Shown piece by piece: positions 62,332 through 64,000 of a stretch of DNA of 64,000 bases (position 1 is its first letter; the number at the start of each line of letters is the position of its first letter). The translations under genes were made by a program, and so were the position numbers. The stretch spans positions 1-64,000 of the forward strand of contig CAYVUI010000003.1 in the NCBI GenBank assembly GCA_964454745.1, in the 5' to 3' direction. Below the pieces are notes generated by a model, which did not search any database, was not told the DNA's origin, and saw only the letters and a list, made by a program, of their open reading frames with translations. Source of the stretch: CAYVUI01 sp964454745. Its GTDB lineage: Bacteria > Planctomycetota > Phycisphaerae > Sedimentisphaerales > Anaerohalosphaeraceae.

Positions 62332-63066
62332 ATGAATAAGATTAGCTTTGTAGTTTTATTTGTAGCACTGTTTATTTCAATCAATCTATACGGTGCAGAT
62401 GCGATGTTCTTTTCTGACACCGTAATCAATGATGGAGAAACCTATGATACAGTCTGGGTAAAAAATACACTGCCTGGTATTACCAAATTGACAGTAAATG
62501 GAGGCAATATCGATTTGTTAAGTATTCGTGACAATTGTATTGTGGAAATAAATGGTGGAACGATAGGTTTAATATATGTTGGTCGTATAACCCTTCAACC
62601 CACAGTTGAAATTACTGGGGGGATGATTAATGACTTAAATTTATGGACTGGGAAGGTTTTAATTACTGGTGGCCAAATTAATAGTTTGCATGCAAATAAC
62701 GTAGTTAATCCTCAAGCATATATATTAAATCTTTCTGTATTGCACATTACAGGTGGCCAGTTTAATACCTTAGATATAAGTGATAGCTGCAATGCAAATA
62801 TATATGGAAGTAATTTCAATTACGATTCCAGCACAGGAGAACTAAAAGGTACATGGAAAGATGGAATGAATTTTTCGATAGCTGATCCTAATCCTGGTTT
62901 TTATATGTCTGGATTAAAATTTCATGATGCAAGTGAACCGGTATGTTTAGATGAATTAGAGTCTGACATTACACATGACTGTAAAGTGAATTTAGATGAC
63001 CTTGCTAAATTAGCCTCTGATTGGTTAAAGTGTAATCTTGATCCACAGAGTAACTGTTACAACTAA
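62332..63066 (+). CDS. Exported protein with dockerin-like C-terminal tail
   Basis: A 244-residue protein with a signal peptide (about 1-22). A repetitive beta-strand body follows, with recurring VNGGNIDLL, INGGTIGLI, ITGGMINDL, ITGGQINSL and ITGGQFNTL units of about 20-24 residues, suggesting a small beta-helix or solenoid. The tail CLDELESDITHDCKVNLDDLAKLASDWLKCN is a single dockerin-like Ca-binding repeat (D-x-N/D pattern) typical of Phycisphaerae exported proteins. AAAGGAG precedes the ATG. Function unknown. It is AT-rich like its upstream neighbours. Confidence 0.75.
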   Translation: MNKISFVVLFVALFISINLYGADAMFFSDTVINDGETYDTVWVKNTLPGITKLTVNGGNIDLLSIRDNCIVEINGGTIGLIYVGRITLQPTVEITGGMINDLNLWTGKVLITGGQINSLHANNVVNPQAYILNLSVLHITGGQFNTLDISDSCNANIYGSNFNYDSSTGELKGTWKDGMNFSIADPNPGFYMSGLKFHDASEPVCLDELESDITHDCKVNLDDLAKLASDWLKCNLDPQSNCYN

Positions 63067-63146
63067 TGAAAATTGCTTCCATCCCCGAACCCTGCAGCCT
63101 GACACTGTTTGCTTTGGCGGGGCTGGTGTTGAGGAAGAGAAGTTAA
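63066..63146 (+). pseudogene. Orphan PEP-CTERM sorting tail
   Basis: The TAATG of the previous stop opens a 26-codon frame reading MKIAS, then IPEPCSLTLFALAGLVLRKRS and stop. This is a complete PEP-CTERM signal with no protein body before it. Base composition is GC-richer than the preceding gene. It is probably the old tail of a replaced gene; expression as a fusion by readthrough is possible but not supported. Confidence 0.65.
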
Positions 63147-63168
63147 CTGCTCGGGAAGGAGTGGGAAC

Positions 63169-63213
63169 ATGAGGTCATTTGCTGTAATACTTTTTGTGTG
63201 TTCAGTCTCGTAG
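63169..63213 (+). pseudogene. Signal-peptide stub cut by a repeat element
   Basis: GGAAGGAG (63154-63161) lies 7 bases before an ATG that encodes MRSFAVILFVCSVS and then stops where the repeat module (TAGGATGGGTAAAAT) begins. The Shine-Dalgarno and hydrophobic N-terminus resemble those of the two preceding exported proteins. It looks like a fourth such gene lost to repeat insertion or recombination. Confidence 0.5.
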
Positions 63214-63790
63214 GATGGGTAAAATTCTTTTTTCATTTTACCCATGCTGATCTATAAGCCCCGGCCACAAGGCCGGATTCCATGATCTACTTTCCACTTT
63301 CCACTATCTCTCCACTGGCCCACCGGGCACCGTAGGATGTCGTTGATTTCGTTTGGCGAAGCCATCGAAAGAAACGCATGCTGAATCTGATAATCTTAAT
63401 CCTGCACCCAACGTGGTGCAGGGACAGCCCCGTCCGCAAGGCCGGATTCCATGTTCTATTATCAACTTTCTACTATCTACTCTCAGGCCCACCGGGCCTC
63501 GTAGGGTGGGCCGTGCCCACCATAAAGATACCGTTTCACATGTGCCCTTCGTCGCCCGTAGGGTGGGCTCCGCCCACGCTGATAATCGTAGCCCTGCACC
63601 CCACGTGGTGCAGGGAATAATAGCCCGGGGTAAAGTGAGCGAAGCGAACGAAACCCCGGGGACAGTATCGGTCGAAGACCGTATCCTTGATGTTGTGCGT
63701 CCAGCACAACATCGTCGAGTCGCAGGCTCGATAAACCAACTTCTCAAACCCACTTCCCCCAACATCGCAAATCATCACGTAATCAACTGT
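63206..63790. repeat. Repeat modules on the right side of the island
   Basis: No gene is seen. In order: the ATGGGTAAAAT palindrome (63215-63245), CCGGCC-ACAA-GGCCGG, the CTACTTTCCAC text, the 53-base module at 63332-63384 shared with 51805 and 52010, CCTGCACC/GGTGCAGG at 63401-63423 and 63592-63615, GTAGGGTGGGCCGTGCCCACC near 63500 (also at 51564), a CCCGGGG/CCCCGGG stem near 63625-63662, GGTC-GAA-GACC, and GATGTTGTGC-GTCCA-GCACAACATC. Confidence 0.8.
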
Positions 63791-63912
63791 ACTCATTTAT
63801 AATAAAAAAAACTGTGAAAATCTGTGTCATCTGTGGCCAATCAAAAACGAGTTCATTGTTTTGCCCGAACCTATGTGCAGTCCAAATACTTACCTGCCTG
63901 AAGGCAGCCTTC

Positions 63913-64000
63913 ATGGCCTTCATGAGCTTTATGGTAAAATATTCCCACCATGAAGAGCCTGAAGTGATTGAAGATTTACACACAAAGCTTTATCGCCGTT
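63913..64000 (+). CDS. Possible start of a gene running off the right edge
   Basis: Open frame from ATG 63913 (also ATG 63922 and 63931) to the window end, reading about 29 codons (MVKYSHHEEPEVIEDLHTKL from 63931). There is no clear ribosome site. Too short to name. Confidence 0.25.
   Translation, partial: MAFMSFMVKYSHHEEPEVIEDLHTKLYRR

Noticed and set aside
63783..63983. Minus-strand 66-codon frame at the right end
   Set aside because: No ribosome site, no recognisable domain, and it overlaps repeat remnants.

Overview
ORGANISM. The window reads as a chromosomal segment of a Gram-negative planctomycete of the Phycisphaerae/Sedimentisphaerales type. This is inferred from family content, not from a search. 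Pointers: exported proteins with PEP-CTERM tails and a dockerin-like tail, a secreted GH29 fucosidase, a TPR protein carrying two RNA polymerase alpha C-terminal domains, a fused SecDF with a long coiled-coil insert, and a KDO/Lpt-type outer-membrane gene set. Coding DNA is moderately GC-rich except for an AT-rich block near 60.4-63.2 kb. There is one 10-N assembly gap at 19567-19576, inside ruvX. LAYOUT. 1-1.3 kb (minus): two related hotdog dehydratase-like genes around an acyl carrier protein gene. 1.55 kb: a GNAT acetyltransferase. 2-14 kb: an ABC-2 permease (minus) divergent from a seven-gene plus-strand operon: three SPFH/HflK-HflC-like proteins, a His-rich P1B metal ATPase, an ABC ATPase, an ABC permease and a 600-residue anchored protein of unknown function. 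14.1-20.6 kb: a possibly structured intergenic region, then a UvrD/PcrA helicase, pgi, GDP-mannose pyrophosphorylase, ruvX and pgl. 20.6-31.2 kb (minus): hisI, an HslV-like Ntn hydrolase, the TPR-alphaCTD protein, SpoIID, tgt, yajC, secDF, a LysM protein and a secreted hydrolase. 31.3-43.1 kb (plus): a flippase-like membrane protein, DUF502 with a hairpin-rich leader, hpf, ptsN, HPr, EI, a radical-SAM-linked protein, RNase G, kdsD, kdsC and an LptC/OstA-like protein. 43.1-46.7 kb (minus): a histidine kinase and an EF-G paralogue. 47-51.5 kb: lysC, a nuclease, and the overlapping pair hom and apgM-like gene (candidate homoserine kinase). 51.5-52.3 kb: hairpin repeats with a 205-bp tandem duplication. 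52.3-60 kb: RluA-type synthase, fucosidase, small membrane protein, TSUP permease, FHA protein, HAD phosphatase, thrS and infC (AUU start). 60-64 kb: an AT-rich exported-protein island bounded by repeats and containing broken tails of older genes. HOW THE GENES WORK TOGETHER. Four functional sets stand out. (a) Envelope and export: tgt-yajC-secDF, SpoIID, LysM, and kdsD-kdsC-LptC/OstA in the same order as the enterobacterial kdsD-kdsC-lptC-lptA block. (b) A regulatory PTS (ptsN, HPr, EI) next to hpf with no sugar-specific IIB/IIC. (c) Aspartate-to-threonine synthesis: lysC, hom and the apgM-like gene. (d) The SPFH / metal ATPase / ABC operon, the best candidate here for an undescribed membrane system. 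The island at 60-63 kb looks like a site where exported-protein gene bodies are swapped while old C-terminal tails are left behind.
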